This document shows positions 1 to 12,900 of a stretch of DNA of 64,000 bases, piece by piece. Source of the DNA: Apostichopus japonicus (taxonomy: Eukaryota > Echinodermata > Holothuroidea > Aspidochirotida > Stichopodidae). The DNA is taken from the NCBI RefSeq assembly GCF_037975245.1, contig NC_092563.1:11657501-11721500 (forward strand). Reading direction: 5' to 3'. The notes beneath the pieces were generated by a model, which saw only the letters and a list, made by a program, of their open reading frames with translations, did not search any database and had not been told where the DNA came from. Position numbers and translations under genes: made by a program. The stretch's first letter is position 1. Each line of letters starts with the position of its first letter.

Positions 1-871
1 AGGCATTTTCGGCGGAAATTTTCTTTTGCGCTTCGCGACAACTTATGGTGGCGCTACAATTAGAAAGTCTGGGTACAAGCTTTGCCCCTCCCTTGGCAAA
101 TTCCTCGCAAGGCGCCTGTCTAACCGTGTCACAATTTGTTACTATATATGACCGAAAGTAGTTTTTACTTTTTTCTCTCGATATGAATAGCTAGACGGAC
201 TGCATCCGTAATGAATTTGGTTTGCATCTTGTGTATGAGTGTAAGTACGTACAATCATATATATGATCCACATCGATATGGGTTCACTGGGTTTCCATTT
301 GGCCTGTTTCCTACAAGATTTCTAACCGCAGGTGCGTAGCCAAGGGAGGGGGGGGGGGGGTGAAGGGTGGAGACCCCTCGAGCATATTTTGTTGGTATTT
401 TTTTTATGATATCGAAGTTTTATAGTAGCCGTTATAAGAGGTTTTAATATTTGTTCACCAATAATTTAACTGTGTCTGAATTTTCGAAAATTCCTTGACC
501 AGCATTCTTCATCATACTTCCCTCTACTCGTGCAATTTTGACCGGTCTATTAGGGGTTGAGGGTTTTTTTCTATATTGGTTGTCCATAGATGAAATTTTG
601 TGCAACATTATGGGTATGTTTTGAAGTGAATTTATTATTCAAATTCTGAACAAATAATGGGCTTAAAACCTTGTAAAGTGGGGCTGACGGGTATTGTGTA
701 GCGTTACGTAGAATTACCTACAAAAGCAATGATCCACAGGAGATGCAATGAGGTCGAACATGATGTGTGACTGGTGACAATCTTGAAAAAAGGTTATGAA
801 TGAAAAAAAAAACTCTTAGGAAAAACTTGGTTCTCAGGCAAAAGTGTACATCTGGTTGGTCATTTTCAAGC
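1..871. other. Upstream intergenic DNA, no gene seen
   Basis: Bases 1-60 resemble the internal module of the hAT-type elements at 872-1033 and 20385 (a GGTGGCGCT context). About 331-360 holds GTGCGTAGCCAAGGG followed by a G run, like the terminus of a degenerate hAT-type element. I see nothing else. Confidence 0.4.
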
Positions 872-1033
872 CCGAGAAGTGCCATTTCCGGTGATCTGGG
901 GGACTATCAAAACCAGAAATGTTCTTGTACGCTGCGCGCCAACCAATGGTGGCGCTCCGCTTTGATTGTAATTCGCCTGCATCCAAGCAAATGTCCCCCC
1001 CCCCCCAATATTTGAAACAGATCGCCGCCCCTG
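872..1033 (+). mobile_element. hAT-like non-autonomous element, 3' fragment
   Basis: It ends with GATCGCCGCCCCTG, which reads CAGGGGCGGCGATC in reverse, like a hAT terminus. Its interior (GCCATTTCCGG ... GGTGGCGCTCCGC) matches the reverse complement of about 20459-20545. The other terminus was not found, so no target-site duplication can be shown. Confidence 0.5.
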
Positions 1034-1970
1034 GTATCACCCGTCATGAAATGTTTTAAATTGCTTCTTTCTGGGGTTGCAATGTTGTACGTTTGTCTCT
1101 CAGGTAGGAGAAGGGCATGGTGTTGACGGTAAAAAAAGACCAAAAAAACACTAAAGCCCTGGCACCTCCGCCGACAGGCCAGTGAAATAATGACGACGAG
1201 GAATGACTAGGTTTCACTGGTTTATGATGACTGTATTGACACACACTGTACCAATATGACAGTGACGACGTCAGTACACAACACTATAAAGACTGACCAA
1301 ATAATGGTAATGATGGTTCAATCTGTAAAAGGACAACAAAATATCCATAAGTACAGGTTTACATACACAAATATATATTATATACATAGATGTAATAACT
1401 TTAACAACTAATGCCAAGAATGCAAGTCGTATAAGATTCATGACACATGAACAACAATTATAAACATACACTATACTACTTTAAGCTAGATAGTCACCAA
1501 TCACTGAACCCGCTATTCACTTATCAGAAGGTCACCTTAATTATAACTATATGATCGGATTTGCTCTCAACATGGAGCTATAAACGTTTATAGCTCCATG
1601 CTCTCAAGCACATGGAGGATAAACCTTACAAAAAGTACAACACATCTGACACACATACCCCACTGTGCTAAAGCACAACACAATAGGTTAATAAGTTATA
1701 TGAAACGCTTCCCTTCCCTGAAGTCTAATTTGAATGTATACATGTATTAAATATCAGTTTGCAAATGTTTCGGTAAGGTAAAGCAACTATAGTTACTATA
1801 TTCACATGCAGTTGAGTTTGTGTTTATATTTCGCATGATTCTTTCTCTCTGAATGGGTCTCCATGCCAGAACAGAGATAACTGATCAAGCTGGAAAGTTA
1901 CTCTCAATGCTAGTCCAGTTTTGGCTATTTTCCCCCTATTTGATCGACATAACCCGCTTACATTCAGTTA
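1034..1970. other. Intergenic, no supported feature
   Basis: AT-rich DNA with scattered stops in all frames. A short inverted repeat, CATGGAGCTATAAACG / CGTTTATAGCTCCATG, lies at 1570-1602. No gene is seen. Confidence 0.4.
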
Positions 1971-2205
1971 ATCCAGATAAGCAGACAAAGTTTTATCTAG
2001 CCCAGATATGGATGTCATAAATATTTACCAGATAAAATTTTATATGAGCCATATAAAACTTCATTTTATATCAAGTTATATCTGCCCAATTTTTTATCTG
2101 GCCAGATATAAATTCCAGATCTGGAGCAGATCTGGCCCAGATTGATATTCCAGAACTGGCCCAGATCTGGATTCTTATATCTGGCCCAGATCTGGGATTT
2201 CGGTA
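1971..2205. repeat. Degenerate palindromic CAGATCTGG repeat
   Basis: GGCCCAGATCTGG, CCAGATCTGG and related AGATAAA/TTTATATCTGG words recur many times. The core word is itself palindromic, so the region can fold on itself. It is non-coding. Confidence 0.7.
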
Positions 2206-2676
2206 AGAATCAAACAGCTACTCGATTAGCGCTATTAGTATATTTTCCCAATTATTTATTTTATCTTTTAGCTGCAGATTGGTGCGCAGAAAATATCGAT
2301 ATGACTCTATTACACTGCCTAAATCAAAACGATTATTTTACGCAATGGAAATCTAAGGTTGAAGGAGCACCTATCCAACCTGGCGCTGAGTGAAAAAAAT
2401 TCTGGGCAAAAAACCCTAGTAGCAATAACAGCAAACTTGTCTAAACACTCCTTAAACTGTTGTATATTTGCGAATAATGACTGATGGCAAGTAGGAAATG
2501 CCCTCAGAAATAATTTAGGAGAAGTTTAGCCACCTCAAATGTATTGGTATTCTGACACGAAACATTTTTGCCTTCACGTTATGGTAATTTTACCTTACCG
2601 TTGTATGTACAAGCAGTACATGCACCCAGTTTATTCACATGTATGTATGCAGTGCCGATGCAAATAGCGACACAGA

Positions 2677-2836
2677 GGGTGTGAAGATTCGCGCAAAAAG
2701 AAACGTCTAATGCCGGTAATCTGACCTAGTTTCTAATGAGGTGTAACAGAAGTGTTAGACACCACCATCGACCCCAGAAAATACACACACACAGCTTGCT
2801 ACCATCGGTTATTAGACACTAGTGTACAGTCAGTAC
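2677..2836 (+). repeat. Interspersed repeat, copy 1 (about 160 bp)
   Basis: Starts GGGTGTGAAGATTCGCGCAA and ends GTGTACAGTCAGTA. It is nearly identical to 16787-16943, with different flanks on both sides. CGTCTAATGCCGG near the start and GGTTATTAGACAC near the end are partly inverted copies of each other. The class is unknown. Confidence 0.75.
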
Positions 2837-3893
2837 GTATACCAACAACCTCTCCTATTCTTACGAGGCGTAACGCACATGTAATCTAATAGGCTGGTCG
2901 GTTGGAGATACAGCAGATAACGCATTAAGGTAATGACCTTCGACCGCTACAAAAAAATAGGCTTCTTGTACTAAACGTGTCACAACTACATACTAAATAT
3001 GAGATTATCCAAGCTTCCCTTCTTGTGATATCATGTTTAAAATGTTCTCACAATCTGACCCTTTGTGGCCTCAAATGTACTTTGACCTCCTCTGAAAACA
3101 ATAGGCTTCTTCTACTCAAAGTGGTACTCCAACACTCGAAATATGAGATTGGTCCAAGCTTCCCTTCTTGACCTCATCGCCGGTCATATGTGTGTCACGG
3201 GTCCGTTAGACAGGGAGTAGATCCTACTCGTGATATTGGCCAAAAGGTCGACAGGCGACGTTGCTGCTTTTCGCGTCGGACTCTATTTCGACGCGACAGT
3301 CAGTAACGTACAATGTGTATTAAAGCTTATAAGTTAACAACCATTATTCCCGTGCTGAAACCAGTGAAAGCAATCTATTCTTTAAAGTGCATTACCCTTT
3401 TTCATACTTGTAACTAATTGAATGGGTCATTTAAACTAATTTTAATCATTACATGATTCAACATGTACACACACTAATTACACAGTCACTAATCATCACT
3501 TTAATTAGCATAAAAATTATGTAAACAACAATATGTAACAAAACCCGGACGTTTTTTTCTATTCACGGCAAAATATTAAATCGCACACTGTTGACTTCAA
3601 GTGATATTCACCCTATTAGATAAAATGAATTTTATATTTGATATTAGTAAAATATACTGGTATGAATCGCGACTGTCAAAGTTCTTTCACTTCATACATG
3701 AATTGTTTACAGTTATAATTGATGCACTGTGGTTTCATAGAAGTCATTTTGAAACAGCCAAGCAAATATTTATAGAGAAACAAACATAAAACTGCTATAA
3801 GTCTGTCAAATAATTTCATAATGTGAGAGTTTTAGTGAGCCAAATCTTCATTAATATGATTTGGGTTGAACAGATGTGTATGTATTAGATGCA
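2837..3893. other. Probable promoter-side region of the MFS gene, no clear element
   Basis: About 2950-3180 holds two related copies of a block (AGGCTTCTTGTACT... and AGGCTTCTTCTACT...ATATGAGAT...CCAAGCTTCCCTTCTTG). No TATA box or CpG-like block can be assigned with confidence. Confidence 0.3.
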
Positions 3894-3978
3894 ATGTGCA
3901 ACTTACCACTAAAGGGTATTGCAGCTGTCGTTGGTGGGATTCTGATAACGATGACAACTGGAAGTTATCAATGCTTTG
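3894..3978 (+). CDS. MFS transporter exon 1 (start codon, TM1)
   Basis: Encodes 28 residues plus the first base of Gly29 (phase 1), ending at the donor G|GTAAGT. The segment [20 protein letters not shown] is TM1, and it joins exon 2 to give the family sequence FGNLAPYL. ATG 3894 is chosen because an in-frame TGA lies at 3867-3869 and this is the only in-frame ATG after it. An acceptor-like AACAG ends at 3873, so an upstream exon cannot be fully excluded. Confidence 0.83.
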
Positions 3979-6900
3979 GTAAGTTGAATTGTTTCATTTT
4001 CACTGTTCAGTTCCTGCATGCTTACTAACCATTTAAAATTCATAACCATTTGAAGTTCATATTTTTTACAAGAGAAGAGTGTGATGCCATAGATGCCAAA
4101 GTTCAATTCGAGATATCGGGAATACAATTAGAGATATTCAAAATTGAATTAGAGATATCAAGAATTTGAATTGTATTCCCGATATCTCTATTTCAATTTA
4201 AAATATCTGTAATTCTACTTTGGATATCTCGAAATAGTACTCCCGATATCTCTATTTCAATTTTGAATATCGCTAATTCAATTTTGGATATCTCGAAATC
4301 GAATTCTTGATATCTCTAAATTCGATTTGGATATCTCTAACTGCATTCCCGATATCTCGAATTCAATTTTAGATATCTCTAATTCAAGTTGGATATCTGT
4401 AATTTGATTTCTTGATATCTCGAATTCAATTTTGGATACCTCGAATTCTTTTCTTGATATCTCGAGTTCCAATTCTTGATATCTCTAACTCAATTTTGGA
4501 TATCTCGTATTCGAATTCTTGATATTTCGAAATCAGTTTCTGATATATCAAATGTGTTTAAATTATTGATATCTGGTGAATTAGAGAGATCTGAAAATGA
4601 ATTAGAGATACCTAACATGAGATAAAGATATCTGTAATTGTTGAATAAATGTTAAAATGGCGTTCCATACGGGCGTATGGAATGCTACTTTAACATTTAT
4701 TCAAGAATTCGAATTACAGCTATCCAAAATTGAAGTTTGATTGTAAGGAAAATTGATGAGTGAAGGTATATTTCTAAGAACTTCTTGATGAAAGTGAAAT
4801 TACGGAAATCAAATACCTTAAGGAACTTCATGAACTGGAATTCTAGAAATGTGACGGATATGAACGAAAATCAGGATAATTTGCTAATGCATGGAGCGCA
4901 GGAAAACCATTTATTTATATGCTTGGCCCATAGGTAGTTTATGTGTAGATAACATGTTATACGCATTCACAACATGCTCCGAAGCCCGCCACTGCTGCTA
5001 GAATCTGAATAATACACACGTTAAACACGTCTCATGTGCCTTTGTGACCCTCTTGAGTTTCAGAAAACTGAAATATTACAAAATCTAAAAGAATTGTCAG
5101 GTCCATCTAAAGAAATGAGATTTTGATTTATAAAAGCACTGAATGGAAGTCCCGCTACAGTGCCAGTCTGCCAGACAATTTCTGATATCTCAAATATGTT
5201 TAAATTATTGATATCTGGAAATGAATTAGAGATATCTAGAAAAAATATTAGAGATATCAATGCATATTGAGAAGTGTAGGAGTCATCAATTTAGTGCCAT
5301 CTTTGGACATCGCTTTCCGCTTTGTGATACTGTCTTGCCGTTTTGTTAAGATGTCGAACGAAACGAAAAGAACAAGTAAGTTACTAATTTAGTACGGATT
5401 TTTTTTCAGACCTGTTCAAGGGATCAATTAAAATTAACAATTAACTAAATTTGTTGTCACAAAACCCACAGAAAACCCCTCATTTTCTTTGATTGATATC
5501 TAATATCGGAAGCTAATTTACTTAATTTAATTTAATTCGAAGCGATTCCCCCACTGTCGATGGAGGTGCTCCGCAATCTCTGGGTCTTCTCCAAGTGATA
5601 TTTATATGGAAAGTCATTCTAGCGAAGGAGAAATTAGTTCCATCGATAAATGTGGCATGCTTTGAGTTCCCCGACAAAAGAACATGCTTCACAACAGCAG
5701 ATAACCAATACAAACAAAGGGGCAACAAAGGGGTAACTGAGGGGCAACTAAGGGGCAACTAAGGAACAAAGTGAAACCGTTCTTGTTCCAGCCGATAATT
5801 TTGAGGAAATCTTCAATTGTGTTTTATGTGAAGTAGGATAATTCTGTATTTAAGAAAAGGTCTACCTCACTTCTCATAACACCACCCGTTTGGTAGTAAA
5901 TCTTGCTTGGCATTGCAGCAGAATTAACATGATCTGCATTATCTTGTTTTCAAAGTAACAAACAAGAACAATGAATGCCCTTTCATTCCTACACATATTA
6001 CTTACTGTTTTTGGCGTTGCCATGTTGATTCCAGCTTTGTGACCGACAAGTCACGTTGTCTTGTATGATGATTATTTCAATTCCTTATATTTCAGGAAAT
6101 TTAGCCCCGTATTTAGTGTCGTATATTCGTAAGCATGGATCACCTCGAAACTTAAATTATTTGGTAAGTTGGTAGATTTAGATACGTTTTCAACAGTTAC
6201 TTTCATAATTATGCAACAAAATTATATGGAAAATATCCTCATATGCCAAAAACCCGCCAGTATGTAATGAGAATACATGGGTTTGAGATAAGGGGAAAAA
6301 ATCAGCTTAAAAATGAAAATATAGGAAAGTTTTGCAAGTTTAAACAGTAGTATGAAGTGGGAGGTAAAAGAGCCTCTAGAGCAATACATTGTAGTATATA
6401 TCGTATTGAACAATGGGAGTTTCAAAACCAGATATTGTAAGGTAAATATATGCATATCTTACAACAATTACACAAACACAGCCAGTATGTATCAGGTCGC
6501 GTCATCGTGTAAGCATACTATACTATAACAACCATTAAAATACCAAATAAGACTACAGTTTATTAAAAAATATGAGTATTTTTGTACCATTTTTTTTCAC
6601 AGCGAGGTCAGAATATCTTTGCGGTGATGATGGTGACTGAGACAATCTTTATGATAATCAATTCTTACATAGAGAGGATGACTGGGTTTAGGTTAGCAGT
6701 GTTCATTGGTACAACAACTCTCACGTAAGCTTTAACACGTCTGTTAATAATAACTGATGAACTCGGTTAAATGCAATGATAATCAATTCTTACATAAGAA
6801 GGATGACTGGGTTTTGGTTAGCAGTGTACATTGGTACAACAACCCTCACGTAAACTTTAACATGTCTGTTAATAATAACTATGGACTCGGTTAAATGCAA

Positions 6901-9900
6901 TGATAATCAATTCTTACATAGGGAGGATGACTGGGTTTAGGTTAGCAGTGTTCATTGGTACAACAACTCTCACGTAAGCTTTAACATGTCTGTTAATAAC
7001 AACTGATGCACTCGGTTAAATGCAACTTAATTTACACCATGTCATTCATTTTAAATTACACGTTTTTCGAAAGTCACAGAGCTCTATTGGCGTTTTCGTT
7101 CAGCTCAATGATTTATGACGAGTCTACTACATTGTATCCACATTGACATATCTCGTTCCGTTCTTCGAATTAGACGTGAGGCATAAAGTATTTGTAACAT
7201 CGATTCTGCCCCATGTAATATATGCTGTGCCTGTTTGGTATCATTTTCTACTTGCCTGTGATAAACAAAGAATCATAGCATTCTTGAAGTATTGTGCTAA
7301 GATTTTCAGGTTGGATTATGAGAGTATGGTTGATCAGGTCAATGGTGGAGCTAGGCGTGAATTTATCAGACTAAGTAGGAATATGCAAAGAGAAGAAAAT
7401 CACCCGCTTCATGCAGAACTGAAATCAATGTGTCGACACACTAGCTATAATCTCAGGAATCGTGCATTGACACCAACATATAGAGTGCAAGTTTTCAGAA
7501 CTCGTTTGTATACAGAGCATCTATTTTTATTCAACATGACACTTTAAATGACTTGATTTGATGTAATTTGTATAGTTTCCACAATTTTTATTCCCTAATT
7601 GGGTTACTGTTTTCCTAACTTTTATACATTTTATGAATGCACATAACATTTTATTTATTTTATTTATTATACTCACCATTTTCCTATTTATGAACTGTAT
7701 TTTATGCAATTTATACTGGAATAAACGAAACGAAATGAAAAAACGAAACGAAATGAATGTGTCACGTGAATCGAGAACGACAGCTTGTCGGTATAATTCG
7801 TATAGTATTTTGGATATTGTAATTTTCTGTTCGGATCGTTAATGTGGCCATACGAAATGAGATCCAGGTAGGTTTGATTTAAAACTTCCATGCATAATTA
7901 GCACTTGTCGTGTATCTGAAATTGAGAGAATCTTGCACCAGTCTAAATATAATTCAATATAAGAAGTATAATTGAAATACTCGCATGGTACTGTATAGTT
8001 GAATCTTTGAGAGATAAGTAAACTAATTCATCTCGTGTGTTTTCTAATCTGGTACTGACACTTGATCTATCTTGTTTATATACAAAATAAAACCCTTCCT
8101 GTGCGACTACAACAGGTACAATAGTGATATACAGTATATAGCTTCTATAGCTTACAAGTGTTGACAGCACTCGCTAACAGTAAGGACTTTTGCTCGGCAA
8201 CAGAGGTAACAGCGTACGGAAATGTAGAAGGGACATTACTATGAAGATTTAACCAAAATAGTAAGCTAAAATATGTATTGCTGATATACACGTCCAAAAC
8301 GGTACATAAAAATTGCAGTTTTTCTTCTTGGTGAAACTGTTAATCGGAGACCGCTTCAACGCGATGCAATAAATGTGCATAACGTCATGAACCTTAAAAC
8401 AACAATTTTGCACACTCACTTTCATCTTAAAATAATCCTACTTAAAACACGTGAGAAACATGAGGTGTGCTAAAGCTACCGTACATCACGGTCATAATCT
8501 AAACAAAAACAATGCCAAACGTCAAAAAATAAATGATGTTTAAACAATCGAAAATCTGTTCTAATAATTACCAGCGATTTTCATGAAGGGCGAAAACAGC
8601 CATTGCAGATTTTGTAAATTATCAATCTGATGTGACTACTATACGCTCACAAATATATACATATATATTTCAGATTAGAATTATCTCCCACCTACTGTAT
8701 GAGAAACACGTGTATTGAAGCACTGTATAATGCAAGTAAGTTCCTTGTCGCAATGGTTGCTTACAGCTGTCTAATCTTATCTGTTACTGAGAATTTTATC
8801 CACCTGCACTATTTTGTAAAAATATCATTTTCCTCTGTGGATAAAACATTTCAGCTCAATTGCCATGATGTTGTCATTAATTGTACTATTGACGGGCGCC
8901 ATAGAGATAAACACCATAAAGAAAATAAAAAACAATTATATTTTCTCTACAAAGTCCTATGAGGTACTGTACAACTATACTTTATGGGTTGAACCTCACC
9001 TGGATTATCCATTTGAACCGGTCCATTGAAGGTTTATACATCTTTACATTCATAAAGTCATGACCGTTAACATCTTTTTATGATATTAAACTATCTTGAT
9101 AGTTTAATATAACATATTGACATGCAAAATCCATGCTAACAAACCGACCCTCCTGAACAGGGATGTTGCGATTTATCGTAATCACAATTTCTTGCTACTT
9201 TCTGTACTCATATCCATAACTATAAAATATAATTTAAACAAAAACTTGTTTGGGAATACAGCGGAAAGTAAGTAGCGTTATACACGAGATTTTGCAGCCC
9301 GTTAGACTTGTCAAAAATATACCTGCCTGCAAAGATCCTCCTCTATACACTGTGGGAACTGACCTCTCTGTGAAATAATACAAAACACAATTTAAAAAAT
9401 CATCAACTCACTCCAAGTTTTAGAATCACACTCTTTAGAAATTCCTTCATTTACAGAGCTGCACATTTTTTTTACCCAAAATAGAGTTTTAGAACCCTTG
9501 TTATAACCATCTGAAGTATTTTAATATTCAATATTCAATATAGATATCTTTAGTATACTTTAATATTTTCAATTTTGACTTCTAACTAATCACTGTAATG
9601 ATATGTTATCTTTATGTACTTCTTATCGTATTTATAAATTTATATTTAAACTGGTGGAATAAATAAAAAAAATATTATAAAACAAATGAAATAAAATGAA
9701 TATGGGTTGATATGAACAGTAGGCTTGAACTGTATGGCCGATTTTTTCGTCAATAAAAGATTTAAGAACTTCGGCAAATGGTTCGATAAGCTGTTCTGTT
9801 GGTGTATCCAGGGGTGAAACAGAAGGCCAAAAACAGATATCTGATAATATGATGATGTGGGAAAGAACATCTCGTGTTCCACACTTCCAACTTGATTATG

Positions 9901-12900
9901 GCAAACATTAATGCAACAAGTGATGCAACCGCTACATTACATATTAGACATTTCCCCATATTTTGTCCAACAGCTTAAAATAATACGAACGGATTACTCT
10001 GCTCCAAGTTGTAGATTCATTGAAAAGTTGTTATCAATCACATTCATGATTAGTAAGACTAATCACGTCTTTGTGTTCAAATTACAGATGCGGCTATTTT
10101 CTGACCGCTTATGCTATCAACGTGCATTTTTATCTGGTGATATTTACGTACGCTATTGGTACAGCTATCGGCCTTGGAATGACCTTTGCTAACATTGGAG
10201 TGAACGCTGCCAAGGTGAGGTGTTTAACTAACATAAAAGTAAATATCAGAGAGGAATACCATTCTATATTCCGATCCTTGCCAACCTTTTGAACACAGCC
10301 TACTTTTCTGTCATTTTCTTACCATATAGGCCTTAGTGATTGCCCATCCGTCCTTTAATAATAACTAGACGGTTTGCTGTGACGGTTTGCTGATCGTTGG
10401 GCATTTAAATGTTGGCGCTCTTGCTGATTTAACCCTCGATTGGTCGGTACTACTCTTTAATATTTACCTGATCGTCGGGCATTGAAAGGTTGGCGCTTTT
10501 GCTGATTTAGCCCACTATCGGTCGGTACTAGTGCTTAATATTTATCGGATCGTCGGGCAGTTAAAGGTTGGCGCTCTTGCTGATTGAACTCACATTCGGT
10601 CCGCACTACTGCTTAATATTTACATGATCGTCGGGCAGTTAAAGGTTGGCGCTCTTGCTGATTTAACCCACGATTGGTCGGTACTACTGCTTAATATTTA
10701 CATGATCGTCGGGCATTAAAAGGTTGGCGCTCTTGTTGATTTAACCCACATTCAGTCGGTACTACTGTTTAATATTCACCTGGTCGTCGGGCATTTAGAG
10801 GTTACTGCTCTTGCTTATTTAACCCACAACGATCGGGCGCTACTACTGTTTAATATTTACCTGATCGTCGGGCAGTTAAAGGTTGGCGCTCTTGCTGATT
10901 TAACCCACGATTGGTCGGTACTACTGCTTAATATTTACATGATCGTCGGGCATTAAAAGGTTGGCGCTCTTGTTGATTTAACCCACATTCAGTCGGTACT
11001 ACTGTTTAATATTCACCTGGTCGTCGGGCATTTAGAGGTTACTGCTCTTGCTTATTTAACCCACAACGATCGGGCGCTACTACTGTTTAATATTTACCTG
11101 ATCGTCGGGCAGTTAAAGGTTGGCGCTCTTGCTGATTTAACCATCGATTGGTCGGTATTGGAGCTAAATATTTACCTGATCGTCGGGCATTTAAAGGTTG
11201 GCGCTCTTGCTGATTAAACCCACATTCGGTCCGCACTACTGCTTAATATTTATCGGATCGTCGGGCATTTAAAGGTAGGCGCTCTTGCTGATTTAACCCA
11301 CGATTGGTCGGTAGTGGAGCTTAATATTTACCTGATCGTCGGGCATTTAAAGGTAGGCGCTTTTTCTGATTTAACCCACGATTGGTCGGTACAAGTGTTT
11401 AATATTTACATTATCGTCGGTTAATAAAGATGACACTCTTGAACCGACCATCGGGAAAATAAGCTTCGGGTTCTCAATAATCAAAGAAGAAATCAAAACC
11501 AACGGAATTCACTACAGAATTAAATATTAAAACAAGTATAAGGAATATGTGGGAAACGTGTTTTCGTCAGCCAGACATGTTTTTCACATTTTCGACGTTT
11601 TGCTGTAACGGAATACACGGAGGAAGTTTCCTTAATGTACACATTCACTGATCATTATATCATGACCATGTGTGGGAATACAAGCTTAAACAAATAATAC
11701 TACAAAAAAGAAGAAGAAGGAAAGAAATCCCTGAAACTTTGTGCGATTGCATTTTATCCTCGTTGGATTGTGTTACTATATGGAGATACAAAAGAAGTGC
11801 CCATTTTCCAAAATGGCCTGATAGATATATCAGTTCACTGATTGGGATCGTGTGAATAAAGCAAGAACGCCATCCTTATTTAAGCGAAGATCGGAGCCAT
11901 AATCTAAGTAGAACCCCTATACAGTGTGTAGCTAGAAATGAAACGAATACTCACATACTGTTGTGATAATCAACTTGCTGCGCATGTGAAAAGAAAAAGA
12001 AGAAATGGCACAATGATGGCATCTGAATGTATAATGTAAGGATAACACAAAAGCAATAGGGGTGGGGGGGGCGGAGAGGAAGTGGGGGAGAAAACATTCT
12101 TAATAAGAAGCGTATCTTAAATGCAGTTAGTCACATGTCTGCAAAATACTCAAAATGTATTGAACAGCATTCGGTTGTAGGACTCAAATATAAATACAAT
12201 ATAATATGAACGCATTAATGATAAAGACAGTTGTGGTCCAAGTGGAGAAGAGGTTCGTGGATAATCATGGGGAAATCTCCCATTCAATATGCCCCACGTT
12301 GGATCCCCCCCCCACTCGACTGAAGTAAAACAAAACAGAGGAGTTATACCGTACGTCGAAAGTTCCTTTATTTAGGTAATATTGGGCTCGAAATCGTTCA
12401 ACATTACTTTTGTAAAGTAGTCAATGTACAAACCTGGTTATATGACATTTACGTTTTCTCAAAATTTTGAATTTCATGTAAATATTTAAAAAAATCGTAA
12501 ATTAACATTTGTTTCACGGATGTAGCGTGGAATGAGGGGAGGATTGAACATGTTCTCTAGACCTCTGAATTTTCCCATGATGTGCACCTAATAAAGGTGC
12601 ATTTTTGCACTTCCAAATTGTGTGCCCCCCCCCGAATCTATTGGCTTGCCTCCACTCGCCCTTCACCCTACTTTGGAATTTCTGGTGTCGCCACTGACCA
12701 CAATAATCTTGTTTCCTGGTTAAATTATGTAGTTGGAATATGTTAGGCTTATGTATTATACAGTTGATTGAGACAGCTACGCATCTTTATAACTGAATAA
12801 TTATTTTGATTTGGTTCTTTCGACAACTACGTCTCTTTTGTGCTTTGTCTGTCAATTGTAAATATTCTTTCTTTTGTATTAGTGGTTTCCAGGTCACGAG

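Noticed and set aside
5351-5375. Possible first coding exon MSNETKRT with donor A|GTAAGT
   Set aside because: The phase fits exon 2, but it would give a protein without TM1. The 3894-3978 exon supplies TM1 and the expected FGNLAPYL junction.
6002-6043. Hydrophobic frame [15 protein letters not shown] as an alternative TM1 exon
   Set aside because: It would leave in phase 2 from a poor donor, whereas exon 2 needs phase 1. It lies in intron 1 of the better model.
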